From NCBI GenBank assembly GCA_047833665.1, contig CP181261.1, forward strand, positions 1,736,001 through 1,800,000: a stretch of DNA of 64,000 bases, read 5' to 3'. The DNA comes from Caproicibacter sp047833665 (lineage in GTDB: Bacteria; Bacillota; Clostridia; Oscillospirales; Acutalibacteraceae). The notes beneath the pieces were generated by a model that was given only the letters and a program-made list of their open reading frames with translations, did not search any database and was not told the DNA's origin. The translations under genes were made by a program, and so were the position numbers. Shown in pieces: positions 54,743 to 63,847 of this stretch (position 1 is its first letter; every line of letters starts with the position of its first letter).

Positions 54743-55401
54743 TATTCTTCCGTACTTTTTCCCTGCAATTTTCGAATGTGGGCTTCCAGCAAATCTTTGA
54801 ATACCTCATTTCGGTGTATCTTTCCTGCAGAATCTCTGTATTTGATAGGGTCATAATACAGACTGTGACGCTGCTGGAGAAGAAAATTCAGTGCTTCTTC
54901 CCTTCCTCTGCTGCGTAGTAAGACTTCGGCAGCCTTAATAACAACCATGGCATTGTAGGGCTCAAGGTCATACGCGTGAAGATAATTGGAATACGCTTCC
55001 TCTAAATTTCCGGTTTCTTCCAAAGCTTTGGCAAGGTCAATAAAAACTCCTGCCCTGCGGGCGTCACCGTAATCGATCACAATTCCTTCATTCTTTTCCG
55101 TCCTGCCGGAAAGAGCATCCCACCCTGCGCTCTCCAAATAACGCTTTGCATATTGAGTCGTTTGCCTGCAATATTTTTTGCCAAGCCAACTGTATGCTTT
55201 TTCACACAGGTATAATTCTCTCGGCTCAGAGGAATTACCGCAAAGCTCAATTATTTTCAGCAGTAACTTTTCTTTGTTATTGATTGAATTCCGAATTTCT
55301 CCGGCCGTGCGTTCAAGTTTCGGATCATGTGGAACAGGCTCTCCTAAAAGATAAAACAATGCAGCTGCAAGCTCCGGATCCGCATGTGTAGCAGACGTCA
55401 T
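54742..55401 (-). CDS. TPR-like hypothetical protein in the mcs operon
   Basis: 219 residues, all helical, with tetratricopeptide-like pairs at about 110-165 (VFIDLAKALEETGNLEEAYSNYLHAYDLEPYNAMVVIKAAEVLL). No catalytic motif. It overlaps mcsB by four bases and occupies the place where clpC usually stands, so it may be an adaptor working with the McsA/McsB pair. Not recognised as a named family. Confidence 0.7.
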   Translation of the reverse strand: MTSATHADPELAAALFYLLGEPVPHDPKLERTAGEIRNSINNKEKLLLKIIELCGNSSEPRELYLCEKAYSWLGKKYCRQTTQYAKRYLESAGWDALSGRTEKNEGIVIDYGDARRAGVFIDLAKALEETGNLEEAYSNYLHAYDLEPYNAMVVIKAAEVLLRSRGREEALNFLLQQRHSLYYDPIKYRDSAGKIHRNEVFKDLLEAHIRKLQGKSTEE

Positions 55402-56429
55402 GACAAAGCCTCCGTACCTTCTTTCAATGTTTGGCGCACCATACGAGCGCGAATTTTCTGGCGCTCTTCTTTCGTTAGGGCTTCCCCTTGCTCATAAGCA
55501 AGCGTAGCCGGCTGAGCTTTATATATCATGGTATCCATATCGCAAATATCAATTCCATGTATCATGCCCACTGCAACTCCAAAGCGAACTGCACTTGCAC
55601 GTTCCAAAAATTCATCAAAAGACAGCAGGCGAGCATTCTGCAGAATACCTAAATCGCGCCAAATTGTATCCTGAACAAAGACCTGATGGATCAGTTCCTC
55701 CCTCATATTTCGCTCGCGGGTAACAATTTGCTTTGCCATACTGGCAAGATTCGCCAAAGCCTCTTTTTCTGAAAGACCCATTGTAACCTGATTGGAAAGG
55801 CGAAAAAAAGCCCCCAGTGGGTTTGATTCCGGCCCATACATGCTATGTAAAGTCATTCCTAATTTTGAAAGATTCTGCGCAATTCTTCCCGTAGAACCGG
55901 ATTCCACCAAAGCAGGGAGATGAAGCCGAATAGACGCAACCATTCCCGTTCCCAAGTGAAAAGGATTCTGCGTTAAATAGCCAAGCTGAGAATCAAAGGC
56001 AAAAGGGAGAGTTCTGTCCAAAAAAGTATCTAAACTATCCGCGGCAGAATACGCATTTTCCAGTTGCAAACCGGCAGCATTTGACTGAATAGTCAGATGA
56101 TCCTCTCCATTGACTGCGATAGAAAGTGACTCATCCTCAGAAACAATTAGTCCGCGTCCGGCTCTTTCGGTCACCATTTCCGCACTGATGAGACCTCGTT
56201 CTGCCAAGGATGCAGCGTGAATCTGCGTAACAGATTCTAGGTTGATTTTTGTGCAATGTTCATATTTTGAATAACCGGTCACAGCTGCAAGGACTTTTTT
56301 CATGACAAAACGCCGGTCAGACATCATCCTTGAAGGAAACGGCACACCGGTCAAATTACGTGCAAGGCTGATAAATGTGCCGGTTGAAACATCAGCATCT
56401 TTTGACGCTGCTTCATACCATTTGCTCAT
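55398..56429 (-). CDS. mcsB: McsB-like protein arginine kinase homologue, probably catalytically impaired
   Basis: 343 residues aligned over their length with the McsB/ATP:guanido phosphotransferase family. In active McsB an SSRIRLARN loop and a SCPTNxGTGLRAS loop bind ATP and substrate. Here they read TFISLARN and QNPFHLGTGMVAS: two arginines of the first loop and the Cys and Arg of the second are missing, and the HxR near NEEDHIRIQ is HLT. The fold is kept (LISAEMV, YGPESNPLGAFFRLSNQVTMG). It is coupled to mcsA and the TPR gene by 4-bp overlaps. ctsR and clpC are not adjacent. Confidence 0.87.
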   Translation of the reverse strand: MSKWYEAASKDADVSTGTFISLARNLTGVPFPSRMMSDRRFVMKKVLAAVTGYSKYEHCTKINLESVTQIHAASLAERGLISAEMVTERAGRGLIVSEDESLSIAVNGEDHLTIQSNAAGLQLENAYSAADSLDTFLDRTLPFAFDSQLGYLTQNPFHLGTGMVASIRLHLPALVESGSTGRIAQNLSKLGMTLHSMYGPESNPLGAFFRLSNQVTMGLSEKEALANLASMAKQIVTRERNMREELIHQVFVQDTIWRDLGILQNARLLSFDEFLERASAVRFGVAVGMIHGIDICDMDTMIYKAQPATLAYEQGEALTKEERQKIRARMVRQTLKEGTEALS

Positions 56430-56920
56430 TGGCTGCCTTCCTCCATTTTATGAATCCGATCTCGAAGAACAGCCGCCTGTTCAAAGTTTTCATTTTGAAT
56501 TGCTTCCTTCAGGCGTCCATGCATGATTGCTAACTGTGCTTTCGGCAGAACCTGTGGTAAGTCTCCTCCTCCGGCAGTTTTGCCGCGATGGGCAACGCTG
56601 CCATGAATTCGCCGAATAAAAGGTGCTAACTGGTCAGCAAAAGTATAGTAACATTCTGCACAACCGACTTTTCCGGTCAGTAATATGTCATGAAAGGAAG
56701 CTCCGCAGCATTCACATCGCAAAGTTGCCTCATAGTTTTCCTCTTCCGAGAAAAAATCACTTACAGCACTGTCAAACTCGACGTCCATGACGAACATAAG
56801 ATTGGCGTACCCTAATGCCCGGGCACAATCTGCGCAGAGCGCATATTCCACCGGCTCTCCGCCAACAATAGCCTGCACCCGAATAACGGACGGATTCCGT
56901 CCGCATGATTCACACAGCAT
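56426..56920 (-). CDS. mcsA: McsA-like zinc-finger protein with UvrB/UvrC motif
   Basis: 164 residues: CESCG...CADCAR and CECCG...CAECYY form two CxxC-CxxC zinc sites, and the C-terminal UVR helix pair (LKEAIQNENFEQAAVLRDRIHKME) is intact. McsA activates McsB and links it to ClpC. The start at 56920 is set by GGAGG eight bases upstream; ATGs at 56926 and 56935 are too close to or upstream of it. Confidence 0.9.
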   Translation of the reverse strand: MLCESCGRNPSVIRVQAIVGGEPVEYALCADCARALGYANLMFVMDVEFDSAVSDFFSEEENYEATLRCECCGASFHDILLTGKVGCAECYYTFADQLAPFIRRIHGSVAHRGKTAGGGDLPQVLPKAQLAIMHGRLKEAIQNENFEQAAVLRDRIHKMEEGSQ

Positions 56921-57040
56921 TTTCATCGCCTCCATGTCTTATGCTGTCAAATATCCAGGACATCGCCAACAAGAAAACTTGTAACACAATTTGTTCTCTC
57001 GCAATATTATATACTGTAAACCGAAAGGAGGAAATTAATA

Positions 57041-57187
57041 ATGTGTAACAATGGTTTCTTTGGCTGCGGTAATAATAGTTGCACCTGGGTGATCCTTCTG
57101 CTCATCATCTGGGTATGCTGCTCTAGTGGGAACTACGGCTACGGATGTGGCTGTGGTGACAACTGCGGTGGCTGCGGCGGCTGCTAA
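57041..57187 (+). CDS. Cys/Gly-rich 48-residue micro-protein
   Basis: A 48-codon frame behind a perfect AAAGGAGGAA ribosome site. Layout: a short polar N-terminus with three cysteines, a hydrophobic helix (TWVILLLIIWVCC), then a Gly/Cys/Tyr tail with CGC and CGGCGGC. Ten cysteines in 48 residues. It resembles the small YjcZ-like or so-called chorion-class Cys-rich proteins of Clostridia, some of which are sporulation or coat associated. Function unknown. It is closed by a strong terminator and divergent from mcsA. Confidence 0.75.
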   Translation: MCNNGFFGCGNNSCTWVILLLIIWVCCSSGNYGYGCGCGDNCGGCGGC

Positions 57188-57197
57188 GTACAAAAAC

Positions 57198-57223
57198 GGG
57201 CTGCGAACATCGCTTCGCAGCCC
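57198..57223. terminator. Bidirectional terminator after the Cys-rich gene
   Basis: A perfect 10-bp stem GGGCTGCGAA/TTCGCAGCCC with a 6-base loop lies between the Cys-rich gene and the convergent TSCPD gene. Confidence 0.85.
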
Positions 57224-57228
57224 TCAAT

Positions 57229-57489
57229 TTATTGTTGCAGTTCTTTTTCCATTGCCTGTGTGAGGGCTTTAGCCAATTGATCCGGACAGGAAGTTGATTT
57301 GAAACCGCAGCGAATCCCCTGTAATTTACGAATGACATCTTCGGCTTTCTGCCCCTGAACAAGGGAACAGATTCCCTTTAAGTTTCCGTCACAGCCACCA
57401 ATCACTTTGACGGAACGAATTACATCACCTTCCAATTCTATAACCATTTCAGAAGAACAGGTTCCATGTGTTTTATAGCGATATGTCAA
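57229..57489 (-). CDS. TSCPD domain protein
   Basis: 86 residues ending with the family's STSCPDQLAKAL motif; GTCSSEM, GGCDGNLKGI and GIRCGFKSTSCPDQ hold four conserved cysteines. Stand-alone copies of this domain, otherwise found at the end of some ribonucleotide reductases, are common in Clostridia; function unknown, possibly metal or nucleotide binding. Confidence 0.87.
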   Translation of the reverse strand: MTYRYKTHGTCSSEMVIELEGDVIRSVKVIGGCDGNLKGICSLVQGQKAEDVIRKLQGIRCGFKSTSCPDQLAKALTQAMEKELQQ

Positions 57490-57531
57490 GCAAAATTCAC
57501 TCCATTATCATAATTGTCATATTAAGATGAA

Positions 57532-58368
57532 TTAGTCTCCGAGAGAACCTAAACGAATTAGTTTTTTTAGCTCTGATTCCGGTGTGATGCAGGTGCCAAT
57601 CGGCAAACTTTTCTTCCGATACATACCGTGAAAATCCGTTCCACCCGTCATAATCAGTCCGTATTTCTGCGCAGTCTGAGAAAAAAGCTGTTCGTCTCCC
57701 TCCCTGTTTGAGGGATGCCAAACTTCAACCCCGTCAATTTCATGGTCACGGGCAAGCTGCTGTAAAAGGTCATAGCTGTCATATTCACCGGGATGCGCTA
57801 AAACAGCGATCCCACCTGCCTGATGAATACGGGCAATCACTTCATGCACATCTGGATAGTGTATTGGCACATAGGCTAATCCCGTTTTGGTATGAAACAA
57901 TTGGCGATAAACATCGCCGTAGAATTCATCTGCATAGCCTGCGTCAATCAGTGCATGCATAATGTGCTGTTTATAAACAACAGTACTTTCCTTTGCGCGG
58001 TTGAGAACCATTTGCTGCGAAATCGGATAAATTTGCGTTACCCGTTGCATCATGATATCAGCCGCATGATTTCTCTCGTCCCGCATATGTTGACACAAAT
58101 CTTCAAGATCATGTGGATTTTTGCAAAAGTAGCATAAAATATGTGCTTTCCGTCCTGTGGCCGGATCCATAGCAGAAAACTCTGCACCCGGAATGACTGT
58201 AATGCCATACTTCTTGCTAATGATATCTGCATGAACGGAGCCAGAGAATGTGTCATGGTCTGTAACGGAAATTGCAGAAATGCCGCGTCTTGCCGCCAAC
58301 ATAACCGTTTCTTCAACATCAACAGAACCGTCGGACATTTTTGTATGGCAATGCAGGTCAGCGGTCAA
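57532..58368 (-). CDS. PHP domain phosphoesterase
   Basis: 278 residues with the polymerase/histidinol-phosphatase metal sites: DLHCHTKMSDGS, VTDHDTFSG, IPGAEFSA, VLAHPGEYD and GGTDFHG. Of the RNase AM/YciV type rather than HisK by the C-terminal GVEVWHPSN; likely a 5'-3' exonuclease on short RNA or nucleoside 3',5'-bisphosphate phosphatase. Single gene. Confidence 0.9.
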   Translation of the reverse strand: MTADLHCHTKMSDGSVDVEETVMLAARRGISAISVTDHDTFSGSVHADIISKKYGITVIPGAEFSAMDPATGRKAHILCYFCKNPHDLEDLCQHMRDERNHAADIMMQRVTQIYPISQQMVLNRAKESTVVYKQHIMHALIDAGYADEFYGDVYRQLFHTKTGLAYVPIHYPDVHEVIARIHQAGGIAVLAHPGEYDSYDLLQQLARDHEIDGVEVWHPSNREGDEQLFSQTAQKYGLIMTGGTDFHGMYRKKSLPIGTCITPESELKKLIRLGSLGD

Positions 58369-58433
58369 TGCTGTACTTCCTTTCCAACTCTTTTTGACTC
58401 TATTATTATAATCCCAAATGCGGCTAAAGGCAA

Positions 58434-59231
58434 CTAATGCAAAATTTTTTCAGAGGTAAAACGCCGTGCTGAAATCAAACACAAAAGTGCATCCACTATA
58501 AACAATGCAAAAGATATAAACATTAACAGACCGGTTCCTACCCGAAACAAACCGGTAAACTGTCCTGTAAACAAAAGCACAATAGGAAGGACAAGATAAC
58601 CGGAAGTTTGGATTAATTCCGTATATCTTTTACTGCTCACGGAAATCAACGCCATAAATAATGCGCCAAAAATGATAACTGCCGGGGATAATAAAAACAC
58701 TAGGACAAACCAGTACCAGTTTAAGTAGAAAGGCATGGACAGCATAATATCCCCAACAGCAGTCACAATAGAAAATACAATGAAGGAAACAGCTGTAACA
58801 AGAGTGGAAAGAAGGACACAGCCCAAAATCTTGGCTTTAAAAATCTTGCGGGCATTCAAAGAGGTCAGCAACAGTGTTTCAAGAGTTCCGGATTCTTTTT
58901 CCCCAACCAAACTGCATGCAGCGGAAATACAGGACGACAAAAGCGGAATCATTAAAAAAAGCATGGGGCAAATCATATTGGTCATCAGGTAAAACATCCC
59001 TTGGCGCTGATTCATTCCCGCAGCTTGATCCAAAATCAGCCCAAGCATCCGGTCCACCCCGTTCATACTGTTCAGCGGTGCATGAATCAAGAGGGCAAGA
59101 AACAAAGAGGGAAGAATGAATGCCATAAAAAGCGGAACTAGAACCAATGCGCTGCGCGCTGATTTATTGTTCCAAATATCACCGAAATCTTTATACGCCA
59201 CAGCTTTTTCAGCAGAAGTCCAAATTTTCAT
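58434..59231 (-). CDS. ABC-2 type exporter permease
   Basis: 265 residues, six helices, with the ESGTLETLLLTSLNARKIFKAK cytoplasmic element typical of ABC-2 permeases such as NatB. It overlaps its ATPase gene by four bases. Substrate unknown. Confidence 0.88.
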   Translation of the reverse strand: MKIWTSAEKAVAYKDFGDIWNNKSARSALVLVPLFMAFILPSLFLALLIHAPLNSMNGVDRMLGLILDQAAGMNQRQGMFYLMTNMICPMLFLMIPLLSSCISAACSLVGEKESGTLETLLLTSLNARKIFKAKILGCVLLSTLVTAVSFIVFSIVTAVGDIMLSMPFYLNWYWFVLVFLLSPAVIIFGALFMALISVSSKRYTELIQTSGYLVLPIVLLFTGQFTGLFRVGTGLLMFISFALFIVDALLCLISARRFTSEKILH

Positions 59232-60145
59232 TTCATCCCCTCCCCCAAAGAAAGAATCCGAAAATATATATCTTCCAAAGATGGCCGGACCACCTGTGCG
59301 GCAAAGACATCAACACCGGAAAGAACGATACCCTTTAATAATGCTGGCATTTCCTCTTCAGCTAAAATTTCTTTTTCCCACAAATTTCCTTCCCGCATAC
59401 GAAACCCTTCAAGGGTCTGTCCATCACGCAAACGAAACCGGGCACGAAGCGGCATGCCGATTTCTTTACTTAGTGATTCCAAATCACCGCATGCAAGCAT
59501 TTTACCGTTAGAAATAATTCCATAGCTGTCACACAAATTCTGTGCATGACGAATTTGATGTGTGCAAAGAAAAACAGTAACACCTTCTTGTTGAACCAAG
59601 TCAGCAATCATTGTATAAACCTGTTTTGTTGACTCTGAATCCAGACCGGTGGTTGGTTCGTCCAAAAGGAGAATTTGGGGTCTGGAAAGCAAAGCGCGGG
59701 CCAGTGACAGACGCCGTGCCATGCCGGCAGAGTATGCAAAAAGGTGTTTATCGCGTACATCCCACAAATCAAGTCTTTTCAAAAGGCTTTCCGCCCGCTG
59801 TCTGCACTCTCTTCTTTCCAAACCGAGAACTTGTCCGAAAAACATCAGATTTTCCATCCCGGTTAGGCGTGCGTACATTTTGGCAGTCTCGGTAACTACT
59901 CCACAGAGGCGATGGACATGCTCCGGTTTCTTATTTGGTGAAATTCCCAGTATTGTGCAGGACCCTGTTGTGGGCTTTAGCAGCCCTGCCAAGAGTTTTA
60001 TTGTTGTAGTTTTACCGGCACCGTTTGGGCCAAGAAAGCCAAAGACGGCACCGACAGGAATCTCCAATGACAGATCATGGAGTGCATAAACGGTACCGTC
60101 GTAAGATTTTCCCAGATTTTGCGTATGGATCGCGATATTGCCCAT
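59228..60145 (-). CDS. ABC exporter ATP-binding protein
   Basis: 305 residues: Walker A GPNGAGKTT, signature AYSAGMARRLSLARALLS, Walker B LLLDEPTTGLD and an ~80-residue C-terminal extension. The Tyr-Ser-Ala-Gly signature departs slightly from LSGG. Partner of the permease downstream; together a NatAB- or CcmA-like exporter of unknown substrate. Confidence 0.92.
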   Translation of the reverse strand: MGNIAIHTQNLGKSYDGTVYALHDLSLEIPVGAVFGFLGPNGAGKTTTIKLLAGLLKPTTGSCTILGISPNKKPEHVHRLCGVVTETAKMYARLTGMENLMFFGQVLGLERRECRQRAESLLKRLDLWDVRDKHLFAYSAGMARRLSLARALLSRPQILLLDEPTTGLDSESTKQVYTMIADLVQQEGVTVFLCTHQIRHAQNLCDSYGIISNGKMLACGDLESLSKEIGMPLRARFRLRDGQTLEGFRMREGNLWEKEILAEEEMPALLKGIVLSGVDVFAAQVVRPSLEDIYFRILSLGEGMK

Positions 60146-60185
60146 CTGAAATCACCTCAGTATGAGAATATCACATTTTTATAGA

Positions 60186-61628
60186 TTATTCCATTTTAAC
60201 CTGGGAAAAATCATGTTTTATTTTTACATTTTCCGAAATTGTGCGATTGTCCGCCTTTGCCAAAATTGCCGCGCGGTTTTTGCGAATTTTTATGGGCGGC
60301 GCGATACCTGCAGGGCCGGAGATGCAACCTCCCTCACAAGCCATACCTTCCACAAAATCTTCTGCAAGGCGGCCGGCATTCAGAATAGCCAATGTTTTTT
60401 TACACTCTTGTATCCCGTTGCATTTGACACAAGTAAACGGTAAATCGATATTTTCTTCCTTAAACACTTGTGCAACCGCACCGGCAACACCGCCGCTTTG
60501 TGCAAAGCCTTTTCCTGCGCGGCTGCCATCTTGCTCAATTTCCGGCTCTGCTTCCACATCTATCTCCTTGGCGGTAAACATGGCGGCAAGTTCCTCAAAC
60601 GTGAGCACGTAATCGGCTGAATCAGATACTTTCTGGATTTCGTTCTTCTTTGCAACACATGGACCTATAAATACGACTTTTGTGTTTGGATCCTGAGCCC
60701 GAAGATATCTTGCTGTGGCCGTCATGGGGGAAACTGTGTGAGAAACAAGATCCTTCAGTTTGGGATAATGTTTTTGAATTAATTCAACAAACGCAGGGCA
60801 ACAGGAAGTCGTCATCTTTCTTCCTGACTCCAGCGCTTGCTTTAATTCATGCGCTTCATGGGACGCCACAGCATCTGCGCCTAAGGAAACTTCTATAGCA
60901 TCTGCGAAACCAAGTTTTTTCAGTGCGCTTTTAATCATTCCCGCGCTTGCCGTTCCAAAATGGCCTTCCGCCGCAGGAGCAAAACAGGCTACAACTCTGA
61001 CGCCATTTTTAATATCTTCTATAATCGGAACAATCTGAGACCGATCGGTGATAGCTCCAAACGGACAGTTTTTCATGCATGCCCCACAGCTGATGCATTT
61101 CGAATAATCTATTACAGAACGTTTGTATTGATCCTTTCCAATTGCATTGACCGGGCAAGAACGAACGCACGGACGCATTGTATCCGAAATAGCATTATAC
61201 GGACAGGCCGCCGCACAGCGTCCGCATTCCCGGCATTTCTGCGGATCAATATATGCTCCTTTAGGAGTAATGGAAATCGCGCCAAACGGGCAAGCTTCGC
61301 GGCATTTTTGTGCAAGACAATGCTGGCAGTTATCCGTGACACGGAATCTGCTAATCGGGCAGCCTTCACAAGCAGCCGGAAGAACCCCGATAATATTCTT
61401 CTCCCCTTGTCCCGGAAGATTGCCTCCACGGGCAGAAATCATTCTTTCCCTTATGATTTCACGTTCACGATAGACGCAACAACGGAATGTTGGAAGAGGC
61501 CCCGGAATAATATCGTACGGAATATCATCCAAGTGTTCTTCCAACGTTCCTTCATAAGTATAGCGAGCCACCCTAGTTAAAACCTCAAATTTTAACTGTT
61601 TGGCCTCGTTATCATACTCGTATTTCAT
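60186..61628 (-). CDS. Monomeric [FeFe] hydrogenase, group-B-like
   Basis: 480 residues. After an N-terminal region of about 85 residues come a cysteine-rich block (CEGCPISRF, CQHCLAQKCREACP) and 4Fe-4S motifs (CRECGRCAAACP, CISCGACMKNCP), then the H-cluster domain with TSCCPAF, GPCVAKKNE and MACEGGCISGPAG. The L2 motif begins with Gly where group A has Met, fitting group B. Makes or uses H2 with ferredoxin. Single gene; maturases HydEFG are not in view. Confidence 0.88.
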   Translation of the reverse strand: MKYEYDNEAKQLKFEVLTRVARYTYEGTLEEHLDDIPYDIIPGPLPTFRCCVYREREIIRERMISARGGNLPGQGEKNIIGVLPAACEGCPISRFRVTDNCQHCLAQKCREACPFGAISITPKGAYIDPQKCRECGRCAAACPYNAISDTMRPCVRSCPVNAIGKDQYKRSVIDYSKCISCGACMKNCPFGAITDRSQIVPIIEDIKNGVRVVACFAPAAEGHFGTASAGMIKSALKKLGFADAIEVSLGADAVASHEAHELKQALESGRKMTTSCCPAFVELIQKHYPKLKDLVSHTVSPMTATARYLRAQDPNTKVVFIGPCVAKKNEIQKVSDSADYVLTFEELAAMFTAKEIDVEAEPEIEQDGSRAGKGFAQSGGVAGAVAQVFKEENIDLPFTCVKCNGIQECKKTLAILNAGRLAEDFVEGMACEGGCISGPAGIAPPIKIRKNRAAILAKADNRTISENVKIKHDFSQVKME

Positions 61629-61842
61629 AGATTCCCTCTTTCACAAGAATATGTTAAACTTTTAACATTTGATATTATAACATTTTGCGCATATGTTTAC
61701 AATAGTATGCTTTATAAAAAAGTTCTCAAAAACCAAAATGTTTTTTATGAATTATATTGAATCTTTCAATGTTCTACACGAGCAGAATAATAAAAATCAA
61801 GCGGCAATATCGCAAATTTTGGTTACCATCATCGCAAGTAAA

Positions 61843-61864
61843 AAGTCCGGCCGCAGCCGGACTT
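61843..61864 (-). terminator. Terminator of the GntR-ABC operon
   Basis: AAGTCCGGC/GCCGGACTT perfect stem with a CGCA loop, followed by TTTTTAC on the minus strand. The rest of 61629-61889 is AT-rich and holds no credible gene. Confidence 0.82.
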
Positions 61865-61889
61865 CTGATTCATAGTTTGGCAATATGAA

Positions 61890-62693
61890 CTATTCCAAAT
61901 TAAGTTTTTTCGTCAACATCCAGTTGGTAAAAATATAAAACGCTGCGGCAAAAACTGCCGAAAAAAGAATTAGCACGAATAATCCAACTTCAAGGTGCTG
62001 CGCGAGATTAAAATTGGCCGGCGAATTATTAAAGAATAAAACATAATCTTGAATCTGCTGATGAAAACCAGTAAACAACGTTGAGGTAATAATCTGTTCA
62101 ACAACACCGAAACCAAGGTATGCACCCACACCCGCAAGTAGTTTGTGCCGTCCGGCTAAATTGCCGATTGTAATAGAAGCATAAATTTGCAAAATGCCAG
62201 ACCAAAAGCTTACAATTATCAGAATAAGTATTTCCAAAGTAATAATATGTGCAGATATCCCTAACACCTGATACATTTCTCTAATTTGTGCACATGCACG
62301 GCTAAACTGCTCCAAAGTATTCGCATCTGCCACAAAAATGAAAATAGACAATGCGGTCACCAAAACGCTCAACACAGACCACATCAGTGTAACAATCAAT
62401 TTAGCATCGATGTGGCTGTGCGGCTTTACCGGCAAGGTAAAGGAGAGGTATCCTTCATCGCCCAGCAAATTTTTATAAAACCGCTGAATCGTAACCACCA
62501 GCGTAATGACAAACGCTGAGACAATAAGCGTGACATACATACTCATCATGATAAAACGCGGAATAACGAAGCTATCCAAATCATAATTTCCAAACAGCCT
62601 GTTAATACCCGCTAAGAGAAGAATCAGCCCATAAACCGGGAGGAAAATTCGTGCCGTGGCCGCTGTCTCATATTTTAGCAATTTGCCTAACAT
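61890..62693 (-). CDS. ABC transporter permease of a GntR-controlled exporter
   Basis: 267 residues, six helices (GLILLLAGINRLFG, VTLIVSAFVITLVVTIQRFYKNLLGDEGYLSFTLPV). The LGDEGYLSFTLPV segment is typical of permeases paired with YtrA-type GntR regulators. Overlaps the ATPase by seven bases. Substrate unknown; such systems often answer cell-wall stress. Confidence 0.87.
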   Translation of the reverse strand: MLGKLLKYETAATARIFLPVYGLILLLAGINRLFGNYDLDSFVIPRFIMMSMYVTLIVSAFVITLVVTIQRFYKNLLGDEGYLSFTLPVKPHSHIDAKLIVTLMWSVLSVLVTALSIFIFVADANTLEQFSRACAQIREMYQVLGISAHIITLEILILIIVSFWSGILQIYASITIGNLAGRHKLLAGVGAYLGFGVVEQIITSTLFTGFHQQIQDYVLFFNNSPANFNLAQHLEVGLFVLILFSAVFAAAFYIFTNWMLTKKLNLE

Positions 62694-63385
62694 TTAAACA
62701 CCTCCCTGAAAAGCTCGTCGACACTCTTGCCTTCTTTCTCACGGATATCATCAACGGTGGAATGCAGTACAATATTGCCCATGTTGATAAATATCACTTC
62801 ATCCAGAACCTTTTCCACGTCTGTAATTAGATGCGTTGAAATTAAAACTGTCGCATTTTCACTGTAATTACTGATAATAGTATCCAGAATATAATCCCGC
62901 GTTGCCGGGTCTACCCCGCCGATCGGCTCATCTAAAATATACAGTTCTGCCTCGCGGCTCATGACCAGAATCAGTTGTACTTTTTCCTTAGTTCCTTTGG
63001 ACATTGTTTTTAAACGGTCTTTGGGATTAATGTGCAGCCTACTTAGCATATCATATGCCTTCGCCTTATTGAAATTCTCATAAAAATCTCCAAAGAAATC
63101 AATCATTGTATGAACGCTCATCCAGTCATTGAGGTAAGTCCGTTCCGGCAGGTAAGAAACTATCTTTTTCGTTTCAATTCCCGGCTTCATGCCGCCTACC
63201 AAAATCTGTCCTGAAGTGGGAGTTAACAGCCCATTGGCAAGTTTTATCAACGTGCTTTTTCCGCTTCCGTTTGGCCCAAGCAGGCCAACAATACGACCCT
63301 TTGGCACTGAAAGATTGATAGAATTAAGCGCAAGACAACCGGGGTAATATTTGACAAGATTGCTGCACTCAAGTATGTGCTCCAT
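62687..63385 (-). CDS. ABC exporter ATP-binding protein, YtrB-like
   Basis: 232 residues: Walker A GPNGSGKST, a signature degraded to MSKGTKEKVQLILVMS (typical of YtrB/bcrA-like members), and Walker B LYILDEPIGGVDP. Overlaps its regulator gene by 17 bases and the permease by seven, a tight three-gene operon. Confidence 0.91.
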   Translation of the reverse strand: MEHILECSNLVKYYPGCLALNSINLSVPKGRIVGLLGPNGSGKSTLIKLANGLLTPTSGQILVGGMKPGIETKKIVSYLPERTYLNDWMSVHTMIDFFGDFYENFNKAKAYDMLSRLHINPKDRLKTMSKGTKEKVQLILVMSREAELYILDEPIGGVDPATRDYILDTIISNYSENATVLISTHLITDVEKVLDEVIFINMGNIVLHSTVDDIREKEGKSVDELFREVFKC

Positions 63386-63755
63386 TCTGTTCTTCCTCCT
63401 TCATAATCCGATTAACCATATTGATAGTTTGTTCGGTGTCAAAACCCAAACGATTCATCTTCTGAATAAATTCCTGTATTAAATCAGCCGCAAGATTATT
63501 TTTTGTCTGCATGATTTTCTGCACATCCTCCGTGACATATCGTCCGCTTGTTCGCTGTGAATAAATAAGCCCATCACTTTCCAATTTTGAAAGTGCTCTC
63601 TGCATTGTATTCGGGTTTACCGAAGCTTCGGCAGCCATATCACGAACAGAGGGTAATCTGCTGCCCGGTGCATATATTCCTGAAACAATCATCAACTGAA
63701 TCTGTTCGATTAGTTGGGAATAGATTGGTCGGTCCGATTTTAAATTCCATGCCAT
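63369..63755 (-). CDS. GntR family regulator, YtrA subfamily
   Basis: 128 residues: winged helix (SRLPSVRDMAAEASVNPNTMQRALSKLESDGLI) and a short helical tail, no large ligand domain, hence YtrA type. It represses its own ABC operon until a cell-envelope signal appears (family knowledge). Confidence 0.92.
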   Translation of the reverse strand: MAWNLKSDRPIYSQLIEQIQLMIVSGIYAPGSRLPSVRDMAAEASVNPNTMQRALSKLESDGLIYSQRTSGRYVTEDVQKIMQTKNNLAADLIQEFIQKMNRLGFDTEQTINMVNRIMKEEEQNGAHT

Positions 63756-63784
63756 GTTTTCACCCCCAAAAAACCGGATTATTG

Positions 63785-63831
63785 TACTAATATAGTAATA
63801 CAGTTATATAACACTTTTGCCCTTCTGTCAA
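63785..63831 (-). promoter_or_regulatory. Promoter and operator of the GntR/YtrA-ABC operon
   Basis: TTGACA (63831-63826), 17 bases, TATAAC (63808-63803) on the minus strand. The inverted repeat TACTA-TAT-TAGTA (63785-63797) just downstream is a likely YtrA-type operator. Confidence 0.6.
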
Positions 63832-63847
63832 GGGTTTATAATTCTTT

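Noticed and set aside
60960..61580. A 206-codon frame opposite the hydrogenase
   Set aside because: Antisense of conserved Cys-rich 4Fe-4S coding DNA; no recognisable motifs.
61693..61875. Plus-strand 60-codon frame between hydrogenase and ABC genes
   Set aside because: No ribosome site, low-complexity composition, and it runs through the terminator hairpin of the opposite operon.
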